This document shows, piece by piece, positions 33,011 through 41,989 of a DNA stretch of 64,000 nucleotides. Origin of the DNA: JABCYV01 sp963696025 (lineage in GTDB: Bacteria > Acidobacteriota > Terriglobia > Terriglobales > Acidobacteriaceae). Both the position numbers and the translations under genes were made by a program. The stretch is from positions 186,001 through 250,000 of the forward strand of contig CAVOII010000006.1 of assembly GCA_963696025.1 (NCBI GenBank), written 5' to 3'. Positions within the stretch are counted from its first letter, which is position 1. Each line of letters opens with the position of its first letter. The notes under the pieces are model-generated. The model saw only the letters and a program-made list of their open reading frames with translations. It was not told where the DNA came from and searched no databases.

Positions 33011-34173
33011 GTGTGTGCGTGAGAACTGACTTGCATTCGGGGAAGAAGTAAGGCAATAAGGAGGTATGTCACGATTCCTGGCGTACAACCCCGATCAAGC
33101 TTATCTGTTGCCGCCCAGGGTGAAGGACGAGTTGGTTGAAGAGCACTTGAGTTTTTTCGTGCACCGGGTAGTGGAGCGCTTGGATCTGAGCCGGTTCGAA
33201 GCGGCCTACAGCGAAGAAGGAGGAGCGTTGTACGCGCCGGCGCTGATGTTGAAAGTGTGGCTGTACGGGTACGCGCTGGGGATGACGAGTGCGCGGCGGC
33301 TGGAACAGCGCATCCGGGTGAACGCTTCGCGGGATCGGATTGACACCGAGCAACGGTTGGGGAACGAGCGGGCCAGGTTGCGGCGGCAAATCCGGCGCTG
33401 GCAGAAGGCGTGTGATGCCAGCGATCCGGACGAAGGCGCGGGGAGGCGAGTGCGAGTGGAGAAACTGGAACAACGGCTGGCGGAGTTGCCGCGGCGTTTA
33501 GAACGGCTGCGCAAGAGTGGGGAAGCGAAGCTGTCGCGGCGGGATGGCGAGGCGCGGTTTCTGCGAGAGCGGGGCGGGTTTGGCTTAGGATACACGGCGG
33601 AGATCGCGGTGAGTGAGGATCACTTCATCGTGGCCGAGCGGGTCACGCTGAATCGTTGCGATGTGCCGGCGCTGGTGCCGCTGGTGGAGGAAGTGGAGCA
33701 GCGCAGCCGAGCGCGTCCCCAAAAGGTGCTGGCGGATGCTGGGTTCTACAGCAATGAGAATGTACGCATCTTGCAGGAGCGGGGCATCGAAGCGTATGTG
33801 CCGGATCCGAATCTGGCGCGGGAGCTCCACGCCGGAAAACCAGCCCGCACCATCGGGCGCAACCAGGTGCGCAGCCCGGAACTGAAGGCGATGCGGAGGA
33901 AGTTACGCAGCCCGACAGGACGGCGGGTGTACGAACGACGCAAGGCTTTGGTCGAACCCGTGTTCGGCGTGCTGAAGCAACAACGCAATCTGCGGCAGTT
34001 CCGCACTCGGGGCCTGGCTCAAGTGGCGGCGGAGTTTACCCTGGCAGCATTGGCCTACAACCTGACTCGCTGGTTTGCCCGAACTTAGGACGGCAACCCA
34101 GCGCGACGATGGCCGTAGCACAACTGCAGGGAGAGCACGTGGGTGTAGTGAAGGTGAGTTCTCACGCACACAC
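33011..34173 (+). mobile_element. insertion sequence, internally deleted copy (1,163 bp)
   Basis: Bounded by a perfect 17-bp terminal inverted repeat, GTGTGTGCGTGAGAACT at the left and its complement at the right. Identical in layout to the element at 44,509-45,851 but exactly 180 bp shorter. The missing segment is flanked in the full copy by GCGCATCCGGG direct repeats; only one remains here (33,308-33,318). It belongs by its transposase to the IS5/IS1182-type DDE elements. It probably cannot move by itself, but its intact ends could be used by the transposase of the full copy. Confidence 0.92.
33066..34088 (+). pseudogene. DDE transposase with 60-residue in-frame deletion
   Basis: A 340 aa product identical in most places to the 400 aa transposase at 44,594-45,796 but joined from QRIR directly to NASRDRID. 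The missing 60 residues include VAIDSTRI, which carries the first catalytic Asp of the DDE triad. The remaining Asp (VLADAGFYSN) and Glu (KALVEPVFGVLKQQRN) are present. The N-terminal DUF772-like part and the Arg-rich coiled insertion (LRRQIRRWQKA) are kept. The reading frame survives, so a truncated protein could still be made and might bind ends without catalysis. AAGGAGGT precedes the ATG. Confidence 0.9.
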
Positions 34174-34260
34174 GTCAGGGCTGCGATAATTGCCTCGGTG
34201 CAATGAGGGCTTTAGCCCCGGAGGTTTCCCGCAACCTCATCAAAATGAGTCAGAGCAACA

Positions 34261-35046
34261 ATGCAATCCCGCGAATGGAATTCGTCCCAATATCACCGTC
34301 TTTCAGAACCGCAGCTCAGCTGGGGAAAGAAACTGCTCTCCTGTCTCCCCTTGCGCGGAGACGAAGTCCTACTCGACGCCGGCTGTGGAACCGGCCGTCT
34401 CACTGCTGAGCTGTTGCAAGCTTTGCCCCGCGGACGGGTCGTTGCTCTCGATCTTTCCCAAAACATGCTCGGCACCGCGCGTGAACACTTGGATCCACAA
34501 TTTCGGAAGCGAGTAGGCTTCGTCGCGGCTGACCTGCAGGCGTTACCTTTCGAGCAAGCATTCGACGGCGTGGTGAGCACCGCCGCCTTTCATTGGGTGC
34601 CCGACCACGAACTGTTATTTCGCAGCTTGCACCGCGCTCTGCGTCCATCAGGATGGCTTCATGCTCAGTGCGGCGGTGGACCAAATTTGCTGAAACTTCG
34701 CACCCGCGTGAATAGCCTCTCCTCCACTCCACCATTCGCACGCTTCTTTTCCGGCTTCCGGGAGCCCTGGGTTTTTGCCGATGCGGAAACCGCCGCCGAC
34801 ACCCTGCGGCGAGCCGGATTTGTTGACGTAGAAACCGGCCTCGAACCCGCATTTACCATCTTGGACAATGCCAGGCAATACTCCGAATTTCTGCACGCGA
34901 TCATTCTCCGTGTACACTTGCAATGCCTGCCCGATCCCGCATTGCGCGCCCGCTTCATCGCGGAACTCACGCAACAAGCCGCCTCCGATGATCCTCCTTT
35001 TTCCTTGGACTATTGGCGTCTCAACCTCAGCGCGAAAGCGCCATGA
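34261..35046 (+). CDS. class I SAM-dependent methyltransferase
   Basis: 261 aa. The SAM-binding motif is VLLDAGCGTGRLTAELL, followed by VVALDLSQNML, FVAADLQALPF and FDGVVSTAAFHWVPDH. The FHWV motif resembles trans-aconitate methyltransferase and BioC-type small-molecule methyltransferases. The C-terminal half carries a helical cap region (ARFFSGFREPWVFADAETAADTL). The substrate cannot be deduced. It lies directly right of IS copy 1, whose insertion may have altered its promoter. Confidence 0.85.
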   Translation: MQSREWNSSQYHRLSEPQLSWGKKLLSCLPLRGDEVLLDAGCGTGRLTAELLQALPRGRVVALDLSQNMLGTAREHLDPQFRKRVGFVAADLQALPFEQAFDGVVSTAAFHWVPDHELLFRSLHRALRPSGWLHAQCGGGPNLLKLRTRVNSLSSTPPFARFFSGFREPWVFADAETAADTLRRAGFVDVETGLEPAFTILDNARQYSEFLHAIILRVHLQCLPDPALRARFIAELTQQAASDDPPFSLDYWRLNLSAKAP

Positions 35047-35054
35047 AACGTCCC

Positions 35055-35105
35055 TTCCTTCGGTGGGTGCCCCATTTCTCGCGTCTTGTTGCCAGAAGTG
35101 TGGAT
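35055..35105. repeat. dispersed palindromic repeat, family 2 (partial)
   Basis: GGTGGGTGCCCCATTTCTCGCGTC...GCCAGAAGTGTGGATC lies between the convergent methyltransferase and cutA genes and resembles 41,998-42,030. Confidence 0.5.
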
Positions 35106-35109
35106 CTTG

Positions 35110-35427
35110 CTATCCCACCGACTCCCCAATCCACTGCAGGTATTCCGGGCTTCCATCTTCGATCGAAACACAAATACATTCCGGCAAATTATAAGAGTGT
35201 AGTTCTCGGATGGCTTCGCGCACCCGCTCGAAAGCAGCAGCCGTCGTCTTGATGACCAGCAGCCACTCCTGCGCCTCCTCGACCTTTCCTTCCCAGCGAT
35301 AGACCGACTCAACTCGCGGAACGATATTGACGCATGCAGCCATGCGCCGTTCGACTAACGCCCGTCCGATTTTGCGCGCTTCTTCATTCGATCCTGCAGT
35401 GGTGAAAACCAGTTTCTTGTCCGTCAT
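35110..35427 (-). CDS. cutA: divalent-cation tolerance protein CutA
   Basis: 105 aa trimeric ferredoxin-like protein. Typical stretches are LVFTTAGSNEEARKIGRALV, RRMAACVNIVPRVESVYRWEG, EWLLVIKTTAAAFERV and HSYNLPECICVSIEDGSPEYLQWI. Linked in E. coli to copper tolerance and elsewhere only structurally understood. Full length, with normal start at ATG 35,427. No operon partner. Confidence 0.95.
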   Translation of the reverse strand: MTDKKLVFTTAGSNEEARKIGRALVERRMAACVNIVPRVESVYRWEGKVEEAQEWLLVIKTTAAAFERVREAIRELHSYNLPECICVSIEDGSPEYLQWIGESVG

Positions 35428-35559
35428 GATTTCGCTCGGTTAACGCCTCAAGCACCTTCCACCTCATTTATGGCAACTTCCGCTTGACGCCGCAGCTGGG
35501 GGAGAAGTTTACTGGATAAGTTAACGACTGAGCCATACAACTTCCGGCAGCCGCCAAAA

Positions 35560-36030
35560 ATGGATCTTCGAGTAGGCCAGCTTTCCAAAATTCGCGTAGT
35601 CCCGCGGCCTGGGAAGGGACTGCGCTCTCTGGTCGATCGTGCTCCGCAAGCGGAAGCGTTTGCCGATGGCCTCAACGAGAGATTGCGTCCAGCGTTCACT
35701 TGGCTGTATCAAGCCCGACGTCGCCTGTCCACTGCGGCAGTCGCTATATTCACAGCATGGCTGTTTATCCACGTTATGTTTGGCGCCAATGGCATGGTGA
35801 TCTACCGCCAGAAGCGTGCCGAATACCAGAATTTGCAAAAGGAAATGGAAGGTTTGCAGAAAGAGAACAACTATTACACTCAACAGGTCCAGGCACTTAA
35901 GACGGATCCCAAGACCATCGAGAGAGAAGCTCGCGAACAGTTGCACTATGCCCGTCCGGGCGAAGTGGTCTATGTCGCTCCCCCGCCTGCACCGATTCCA
36001 AATCCCGGCGCCAACGCTGCTAAAAAGTAG
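35560..36030 (+). CDS. septum formation initiator family protein (FtsB/DivIC-like)
   Basis: 156 aa bitopic protein. It has a basic cytoplasmic N-terminus (about 1-55), a membrane helix (TAAVAIFTAWLFIHVMFG, about 58-76), and a periplasmic coiled coil (about 80-118, YRQKRAEYQNLQKEMEGLQKENNYYTQQV). The family's short terminal motif follows, DPKTIEREAREQLHYARPGEVVYV. This is the layout of FtsB/DivIC, which bridges FtsL and FtsQ in the divisome. The N-terminal extension is longer than in E. coli FtsB, and the tail is Pro-rich. No eno gene is next to it, unlike many genomes. Confidence 0.85.
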   Translation: MDLRVGQLSKIRVVPRPGKGLRSLVDRAPQAEAFADGLNERLRPAFTWLYQARRRLSTAAVAIFTAWLFIHVMFGANGMVIYRQKRAEYQNLQKEMEGLQKENNYYTQQVQALKTDPKTIEREAREQLHYARPGEVVYVAPPPAPIPNPGANAAKK

Positions 36031-36170
36031 CCGGCCCAACCTCTCGCGTGTCGAGATTGTGTTAATATTCCGCCGATTGAATTTTTTGAACGCGCTGGCA
36101 GCGCTGAGCATTGCAGTTTGGTTTTCGGCAAAATCCGCGGCTTCGGCCGCCTAAAACTCAAGGAGTTGCT

Positions 36171-36509
36171 ATGAAGAAGGTACTGCTGGTTTGTGTGATT
36201 CTGTCTGTACTGTTCTTAATCGTAGCCGTGGTATCAGCCGACGACATGGGCAAAGCCCAAACGGTAAAGGGCTGGGTCGCCGACGCTAAGTGCGGCGTGA
36301 AGGGCGCCAATGACAAACCCGGAACGGTAGCCTGCACCAAGAAATGCCTGGACGCGGGCGAGAAAATGGTCGTGGTGACTGACGGGGACCAGAAACTTCT
36401 CACCGTGGATAACCCGGAGGCTTTGAAGGACCACATCGCCCATCACGTCGCTGTGACCGGACACGTTAAGAACGATTCCATCCACGTGGATAGCGTAAAG
36501 ATGTTGTGA
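36171..36509 (+). CDS. small exported protein, 112 aa
   Basis: ATG 36,171 is preceded by AAGGAG 6 bases upstream. The signal peptide is MKKVLLVCVILSVLFLIVAV. The mature part has two Cys-bearing segments (DAKCGVKGA and ACTKKCLDAGEKMVVV) and TVDNPEALKDHIAHHVAVTG. It is similar in style to small acidobacterial exported proteins that carry a GWVxDxKCG...C motif and an OB-like strand pattern; function unknown. It is followed by a strong terminator, so it is the end of its unit. Confidence 0.82.
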   Translation: MKKVLLVCVILSVLFLIVAVVSADDMGKAQTVKGWVADAKCGVKGANDKPGTVACTKKCLDAGEKMVVVTDGDQKLLTVDNPEALKDHIAHHVAVTGHVKNDSIHVDSVKML

Positions 36510-36528
36510 AGTAATCGCGAGATCAATC

Positions 36529-36554
36529 AGGCGGCCCGAGCGGCCGCCTTTTTT
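36529..36554 (+). terminator. Rho-independent terminator
   Basis: AGGCGGCC-CGAGC-GGCCGCCT, an 8-bp GC-rich stem with a five-base loop and a T6 run, 20 bases after the stop of the small exported protein. It also lies just before the convergent 3' end of thiG. Confidence 0.9.
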
Positions 36555-36574
36555 ATTGAGATCGAAAGAGAAAA

Positions 36575-37348
36575 TCAGCGCACCACACCTTCCAACGGAG
36601 AACTGGCCGTGGCGTAGAGCTTTTTCTGCATGCGACCTGAGAGATACGCTTGCCTTCCCGCCATCACCGCATGCTTCATCGCTTCCGCCATCAACACCGG
36701 ATCTTGCGCGTTCGCGATGCCGGTATTCATCAACACGGCGTCCGCGCCTAGTTCCATCGCGATCGTCGCATCCGACGCTGTGCCCACGCCGGCATCCAGG
36801 ATCAGCGGCACTCCGGTAATCACCTCGCGCAGAATGCGGATGTTGGCTGTGTTCTGAATCCCGAGTCCGCTACCGATCGGCGCCCCCAGGGGCATGACTG
36901 CGCTGGCTCCAGCCTCCAGCAAACGCTTTGCAAAGACCACATCATCCGAAGTGTAGGGGAGGACCGTAAATCCTTCCTTTACCAGAACACGCGTTGCCTC
37001 CAGCGTGGCCTGCACGTCGGGATAAAGCGTGGCCTGATCGCCGATGACTTCCAGCTTCACCCAGTCCGACAGTCCGACCTCGCGTCCCAAACGTGCCGCG
37101 CGGATGGCTTCGTCCGCCGTGTAGCACCCCGCTGTATTCGGCAGCAGAAAATACTTCTGTGGATCGATGTAATCCAGCAGCGATTCCTTGCTGCGATCCA
37201 GATTCACCCGCCGGACAGCCACCGTGACCATCTCCGCGCCACTAGCTTCCAGAGCACGCGCCGTCTCCTGAAATGACTTATATTTTCCCGTCCCCACAAT
37301 CAGCCGGGAACGAAACTCGCGGCCAGCAATGATCAATGGATCAGTCAT
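36575..37348 (-). CDS. thiG: thiazole synthase
   Basis: Forms the thiazole phosphate of thiamine from deoxyxylulose 5-phosphate, dehydroglycine and ThiS thiocarboxylate. 257 aa TIM barrel with LIVGTGKYKSFQETARALEASG, VTVAVRRVNLD, LLPNTAGCYTADEA, WVKLEVIGDQATLYPD (Schiff-base Lys), PLGAPIGSGLGIQN, ILDAGVGTASDATIAMELG and DAVLMNTGIANAQDP. No thiS, thiE, thiF or thiH is beside it, so the pathway genes are dispersed. No TPP riboswitch could be recognised upstream. Confidence 0.95.
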   Translation of the reverse strand: MTDPLIIAGREFRSRLIVGTGKYKSFQETARALEASGAEMVTVAVRRVNLDRSKESLLDYIDPQKYFLLPNTAGCYTADEAIRAARLGREVGLSDWVKLEVIGDQATLYPDVQATLEATRVLVKEGFTVLPYTSDDVVFAKRLLEAGASAVMPLGAPIGSGLGIQNTANIRILREVITGVPLILDAGVGTASDATIAMELGADAVLMNTGIANAQDPVLMAEAMKHAVMAGRQAYLSGRMQKKLYATASSPLEGVVR

Positions 37349-37501
37349 GGAAGTATTGTAACCAAAGCTCGAAATGGATGTCGCGACGCGGGACCGCTTG
37401 GCGATGGCTCATGTTTGATGCCCCCGAGCGTCATCATTCAGCGCCACTCGAATGCTGGGCGACCAGAATGAGAAAGCGGGCAGGCAAATACAATTAGTAC
37501 A

Positions 37502-38170
37502 ATGATTTCTCCACGAGAGGCGACAGTGGTGACTACCATCCGCCGGGCAAAAGCCGACGATACGGTGTTTCTGGCTTGGGCGATGCTTTCAGCGTCGCGT
37601 GCGCATCTTCCACGAGGTGTCTGGGACCTTCTAATTGAGGCAGATGAAAGAGGATGCCTCAATTATTTGCAGCGTCTCGCGGTCGCCGAACCGCGCTCAC
37701 TGTGCCATTACGAAGCCTTCTTGGTGGCTGATGTCGAAGGAGAGCCCGGAGCGGTGCTCTGCGCTTTCGAGCTTCGAGCCGGAGGATGGGCAACCGTGGC
37801 GGAGGCGATGACGAACGTCCAGCGCGATCTCTGCTGGACCGAGGCGGATTTGGCCGCTTCAGAGAAACGTGTCGCTCCGGTGTGGGCCTGCTTCCTTCCA
37901 GATGTCGGAGCGGATTGGGGAATTGAGAACGTTGCCACACGACCAGAATACCGGCAACGCGGATTGGCAAACTTGCTACTCGACGAGACGCTGCGCCAAG
38001 CAAGCGAGCGTGGCTGCGGGCTTGCGCAGGTCACGACATTTATCGGCAATGACGACGCACAGTCTGTCTACAAGAGAGCAGGATTTAGGTTTTCGGACGA
38101 AAAGCGTTGCAGCGAAATGGAATCGGTTCTGAATGCGCCCGGCTTCATGCGGTTCATCCGAGAACTCTAG
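37502..38170 (+). CDS. GNAT-family N-acetyltransferase
   Basis: 222 aa. The acetyl-CoA motif A is IENVATRPEYRQRGLANLLLDETLRQA, followed by TFIGNDDAQSVYKRAGFRFSDEKRC, the usual motif B. The N-terminal part (VTTIRRAKADDTVFLAWAM) is the family start; ATG 37,502 is taken as start, though GTG at 37,529 is possible. The substrate is unknown and neighbours give no hint. Confidence 0.85.
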   Translation: MISPREATVVTTIRRAKADDTVFLAWAMLSASRAHLPRGVWDLLIEADERGCLNYLQRLAVAEPRSLCHYEAFLVADVEGEPGAVLCAFELRAGGWATVAEAMTNVQRDLCWTEADLAASEKRVAPVWACFLPDVGADWGIENVATRPEYRQRGLANLLLDETLRQASERGCGLAQVTTFIGNDDAQSVYKRAGFRFSDEKRCSEMESVLNAPGFMRFIREL

Positions 38171-38269
38171 CGTAAAAGTCCCTCGAAGCCGTCGCGAACT
38201 CCAGAGAAAATGAAAAATCCCACGCTTGATACAACCGTGGGATTCCGCCTTCAACCAACGAAGGGTAGA

Positions 38270-38890
38270 TCACCTCTTTAAGGATGTACTTTGCGCGACC
38301 GCAGAGCTCCCTGCAGTTCTGAACATCAAGTCCCACAACGGCAGAAAGATGTTGAACCGGGCATCCGGACGCGTGTGGTGTGCGAGGTGATACCCTCTCG
38401 TTCGTCGAAAACCAGGCGGCAGCCATTCACCGAGGTGAATGCGCCAATGAAATTCCTCGGTCGTAAGAAAGTAAGCCGAGAATGCAACCAGCATTCCCGG
38501 CGCGATTCGTACTCCGAGCAGTGCGTCCAAAATCACTACCGGTAGGCCGTTAATCGCAAACATCGCCACAACCCAGATTGGCGATCCGCCCAGGTTCACG
38601 TGCTCCGCTTCAGTCGCCGTCCCCACCGTTGCGTGATGTTCCAGGTGACGCCGCGCGAAGAATGTCCCAGGAAGGTGCAGAAGGAATCGGTGATATGAGT
38701 ATTCAAACAAGCTAGCCCACAGCAGGCCCACGACAAAACCAGTGAACCACCTGCCGAGCCCGGTTGGAAACAAGATGCCGAGCAGAATGGCGGGTAAGCC
38801 GCCAGATAAGACGGCCGTCAGCGCATTCACTCGCTTAGTCGCGCGCCCACGAGCAATGGCGGCCAGCGTGATTTCTGTGGGCGTAAGCAC
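38270..38890 (-). CDS. fatty acid hydroxylase / sterol desaturase family membrane protein
   Basis: 206 aa with several hydrophobic helices and three histidine clusters for a di-iron centre: HRFLLH (67-72), HLEHH (82-86) and HLAHH (168-172). The family hydroxylates or desaturates lipids, carotenoids or sterols; the small size fits bacterial fatty-acid-hydroxylase-like members. The substrate is not readable. Stands alone. Confidence 0.85.
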   Translation of the reverse strand: MLTPTEITLAAIARGRATKRVNALTAVLSGGLPAILLGILFPTGLGRWFTGFVVGLLWASLFEYSYHRFLLHLPGTFFARRHLEHHATVGTATEAEHVNLGGSPIWVVAMFAINGLPVVILDALLGVRIAPGMLVAFSAYFLTTEEFHWRIHLGEWLPPGFRRTRGYHLAHHTRPDARFNIFLPLWDLMFRTAGSSAVAQSTSLKR

Positions 38891-39325
38891 CGCTGACTAT
38901 CTTGCCTCTTAAAGTAAGATGCCGGCAACGTTACCCTCGGGCCATGCCGAACCCACCACCAAATTGTCATCCCCAGGGAGCACAGGCGCTGCAAGCCCCC
39001 ACGTCTCTCAACCCCGGCGAGACATGGGCCGCCCCGTCTGTGCAAAACTCTCCCTTGACCGGTATGCGAACAGAGCTTACATTTCGTTCGCGCAAGCATT
39101 CTTGACGGGGAAAATCTGTGCTAGTGCAATCCCCCAACTGCACCGGGCAGCGTTACGATAAGCTTCCAGGAATCGCTTCGCCCGGCCCTCACGAACCGCG
39201 TCCACGCCAGGAACTATGATGCGGCGAACTGTCGGAGACCGGCGTTAGAACTGCGCGAGTCGAAAAGCTCGCAGATATCTGACAAAAGGCAGCTCTACCT
39301 GCCTTAGTTAAAGGAGAACATCAAA
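38891..39325. other. 435-base gap upstream of the alpha/beta hydrolase
   Basis: Contains a weak family 1 fragment (TTGTCATCCCCAGGGAGCAC, about 38,964). Otherwise no gene or RNA is seen. The hydrolase ribosome site AAGGAG is at its right end. Confidence 0.45.
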
Positions 39326-40165
39326 ATGAGCACAATCAGGACTAAAGACGGTACACAGATCTACTACAAGGACTGGGGAAAGGGGCAACCCGTAGTCTTC
39401 AGTCATGGCTGGCCGCTCAGCGCCGATGCGTTTGAAGACCAGATGCAATTCCTAGCTTCCCGGGGATATCGTTGCATCGCCCATGACCGACGTGGCCATG
39501 GCCGGTCTGACCAGCCTTGGGAAGGCAATGAAATGAACACTTATGCCGACGATCTCGCAACCCTGGTCGGGCATCTCGACCTAAGAGATGCGATTCACGT
39601 TGGCCATTCCACTGGCGGTGGCGAGGTAGCACGCTACATCGGCCGGCATGGCACGAAACGTGTCTCCAGAGCGGTACTGGTCAGCGCCGTGCCACCCTTG
39701 ATGTTGAAAACGCCTGCCAATCCTGCCGGTCTGCCGATCGAAGCATTTGACGCGCTTCGCGCCAGCGTTGCCGCCGACCGCTCTCAGTTCTTTAGGGATT
39801 TAAGCATGCCTTTTTATGGCTATAACAAGCCCGGCGCCAAAATCTCCGAGGGCATTCGGGAGTCATTCTGGCTGCAAGGAATGTTGGCTGGATACCCAGC
39901 CGCTTATGACTGCATCAAGGCATTTTCCGAAACAGACTTCACCGAAGACCTCAAGAAGTTCGATGTGCCAACCCTGATTCTTCACGGGGATGCCGATCAG
40001 ATCGTGCCAATCGTCGCTGCAGGTCTGCTCTCCGCGAAGATAGTAAAAGGGGCACAACTGAAGGTCTATCCGGGATTCCCGCACGGAATGTGCCAGACTC
40101 AAAAGGACGTAATCAACGCTGACCTGCTGGCCTTCTTCAAAGGCGCTGCTAGTGTCGCTGCCTAG
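39326..40165 (+). CDS. alpha/beta hydrolase (non-heme chloroperoxidase / arylesterase-like)
   Basis: 279 aa. Oxyanion segment VVFSHGWPLSADAF, nucleophile elbow VGHSTGGGE with Ser 95, catalytic Asp in LILHGDADQIVP and His in FPHGMCQTQ. The overall pattern (RDGTxIYYKDWGxGQPVVFSHGWP, DRRGHGRSDQPW) is that of the cofactor-free haloperoxidase/esterase group. The natural reaction is unknown; such enzymes hydrolyse esters and can form peracids. AAGGAG lies 10 bases before ATG 39,326, and a perfect hairpin follows the stop. Confidence 0.9.
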   Translation: MSTIRTKDGTQIYYKDWGKGQPVVFSHGWPLSADAFEDQMQFLASRGYRCIAHDRRGHGRSDQPWEGNEMNTYADDLATLVGHLDLRDAIHVGHSTGGGEVARYIGRHGTKRVSRAVLVSAVPPLMLKTPANPAGLPIEAFDALRASVAADRSQFFRDLSMPFYGYNKPGAKISEGIRESFWLQGMLAGYPAAYDCIKAFSETDFTEDLKKFDVPTLILHGDADQIVPIVAAGLLSAKIVKGAQLKVYPGFPHGMCQTQKDVINADLLAFFKGAASVAA

Positions 40166-40173
40166 GCCCATCA

Positions 40174-40199
40174 CCGGCCTTCGCGCTGACGAAGGCCGG
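40174..40199 (+). terminator. hairpin terminator between convergent genes
   Basis: CCGGCCTTCG-CGCTGA-CGAAGGCCGG, a perfect 10-bp stem followed by GATTATTTATTT, just after the hydrolase stop. The T run is interrupted, so efficiency is uncertain. Confidence 0.7.
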
Positions 40200-40240
40200 G
40201 ATTATTTATTTCATGGGCCACCGACCGGATGCAGAAACCC

Positions 40241-40624
40241 TCACGCCGCCTGTGCTTGTGCTAACTTCTGTTGCAATCCGGTCACATCGAAGTACACCCA
40301 GTCCTCCACGACTCTTCCGCCTTCGAGTCGCATGATATTCACACCCTCAAAGACGATCGATGCGGAGTTTCGATTGCCCGTGGTCCTGAACCGAAAAGCT
40401 AGCCTGTTACCCTGCTCAATCGTGTCCATGGCCTCGCTGTGGAAATTGGACAACGCATTTCGGTAGCGACTTATCGTCTGTTTGTACTCCTCTCTCCCCG
40501 TGGTCCTCGCTTCAATCTCGGGTTCGTGCCGGACGAAGTTGGGAGCAAACAGTTCATCCAGGCTTTCAAGTTTGCCAGTATTCCAGCAATCAACCAGGCG
40601 TGCAACGATTTGGTTTGTTTCCAT
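40241..40624 (-). CDS. SnoaL-like / ester cyclase family protein
   Basis: 127 aa NTF2-like fold protein starting METNQIVARLVDCWNTGKLE. Typical features are LDELFAPNFVRHEPEIEAR, REEYKQTISRYRNALSNFH and GGRVVEDWVYFDVTGLQQKL. Members range from polyketide cyclases to unknown small-ligand proteins. The His and Asp positions of SnoaL catalysis cannot be confirmed. No operon partner. Confidence 0.85.
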   Translation of the reverse strand: METNQIVARLVDCWNTGKLESLDELFAPNFVRHEPEIEARTTGREEYKQTISRYRNALSNFHSEAMDTIEQGNRLAFRFRTTGNRNSASIVFEGVNIMRLEGGRVVEDWVYFDVTGLQQKLAQAQAA

Positions 40625-41166
40625 GGCTTCACTCCAATGAGGTTAGATTTTCGGCACCACGATACCACAGCCGACAGTAAGAAGACGGTTGCCCCATCCT
40701 TGCGCTGTTTGCGAAGAGTGGGATTCACGGGCCCCTATCTCGAGGGTGCCCCGTCCAAGCTTCGCTTGGGCGGGGATTGTCTGCCGGTACCCGCACCCCA
40801 CTTCTAGTCTTGTCATCCCGAGCGGAGAATCCGATTCGCCTGCGAATCGGCATGCGAAGCCGAGGGATCTGCTGTTCAGTTTTCAGGGAGCAAACAAAAC
40901 GCCGCGCCACCGAACCAGCTCCGCAGGAGCGGAATAATGCAGCCCCGGACGGAAGTCCGGGGTTAAGGTAAAACATAATTACGCGCCCAAAGGGCGCCAC
41001 CAAAAATGAGTTGGCTGGGTGCCCCACCCTTTTCGCGCACTTTGCGAAAGGGTGGGCGATAAGAAGAAAAATCCCACGCTCGCGACGACCGTGGAATCCC
41101 ACTCTTCAACAAAGGAAAGGTGGGCCACCGCGGCCGGTTCCAGACGTGCTTCGTCGCCACGACACT
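40625..41166. repeat. repeat-rich intergenic region
   Basis: Holds, in order: a family 2 hairpin (about 40,691-40,725, GCCCCATCCTTGCGC...GCGAAGAGTGGGATT), a family 1 copy (about 40,811-40,872, TTGTCATCCCGAGCGGAG), a hairpin CCCCGGAC-GGAA-GTCCGGGG (about 40,943-40,962), GGCGCCAC-type palindromes, and a long family 2 unit from about 41,030 (GTGCCCCACCCTTTTCGCGC...GAAAGGGTGGGCGATAAG). No gene is seen. Confidence 0.7.
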
Positions 41167-41496
41167 TTAATGCTTTCCCGCGGCAGCCCCTTTGGAATGG
41201 AATTGTCGAATCTCAACCGTGCCTTCAGGAAAGCTCGCGGTGATCTTGAGTTCTCCTCCCATCGCACGGACAAAATCCTGAAGCGTACTCACATACATGT
41301 CGGTGCGTCGTTCCATCTTGGAGACAGCAGCTTGGTTGACCTTCAGAATTCGAGCGAGATGCTGCTGTGTCATGTCCCGGGCTTCTCGAAGTTCATCAAG
41401 CGGCATCTCGGAGCGATACTTAGCTGCGAGACGCGAAGACCGTTCCCGAGCTTCGGGAGACATCTTCTCCCGGAGAGTGTTGAAATTCTTTGCCAT
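41167..41496 (-). CDS. XRE-family antitoxin (HigA-like)
   Basis: 109 aa from ATG 41,496 (a second ATG at 41,502 is possible). The helix-turn-helix is MTQQHLARILKVNQAAVSKMERR, followed by TDMYVSTLQDFVRAMGGELKITASFP. It lies 32-38 bases downstream of a HigB/RelE-like toxin gene on the same strand, which is the toxin-first order of HigBA modules. It likely represses its own operon. Confidence 0.88.
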   Translation of the reverse strand: MAKNFNTLREKMSPEARERSSRLAAKYRSEMPLDELREARDMTQQHLARILKVNQAAVSKMERRTDMYVSTLQDFVRAMGGELKITASFPEGTVEIRQFHSKGAAAGKH

Positions 41497-41534
41497 ACCC
41501 ATCGCCCTCTGTTTTCAGACTGATCATTCTGGTG

Positions 41535-41900
41535 TTACTTCTTATCTTTTCGTTCCTGCTCAACCGCCTTCAGATGCTGATCGAATAAGTCATCAGCAAT
41601 CGGCACAAACTCGTCATACCCCTTCGGATCGCCAGTCTTGTCTCCGCCAATCAAAAGTGACGCAGTGCGGATCGGATCAAACGCATACAACACTCGCAAG
41701 TGTTTCCTTTTTACCTTTCCCCGCAGCTCCTTCATGTTCGAGTGGCGAGAGCTCACGATGACGTCGGCATGAGGCCTCGGTAGCGTAGGACCGTGCTCTT
41801 GAAGAAGCTCCGCCTTCGCGTTAATCTCCACCTGTTCGTCCTCAGAAAGAGAATTCCACGAAGCCTCAAAGTGATCGGTGAATTCCACGTTCCAAGGCAC
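41535..41900 (-). CDS. HigB/RelE-like toxin (mRNA interferase family)
   Basis: 121 aa. The N-terminus WNVEFTDHFEASWNSLSEDEQ and the core SRHSNMKELRGKVKRKHLRVLYAFDPIRTASLLIGGDKTG match the phage-derived Gp49/HigB toxin group. This group has basic residues in MKELR and RVLYAFDP. Expected to cleave ribosome-bound mRNA and to be held inactive by the downstream XRE protein. The promoter would lie in 41,901-41,990, just outside the repeat cluster. Confidence 0.88.
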   Translation of the reverse strand: MPWNVEFTDHFEASWNSLSEDEQVEINAKAELLQEHGPTLPRPHADVIVSSRHSNMKELRGKVKRKHLRVLYAFDPIRTASLLIGGDKTGDPKGYDEFVPIADDLFDQHLKAVEQERKDKK

Positions 41901-41989
41901 GTTATTACTATGCCATCGAAGGAATATGCCGTCAAGGGAATAGTAAGATTATAAAGTTGAGATGATAAGAAACGCAGATTCTAAGTTTT

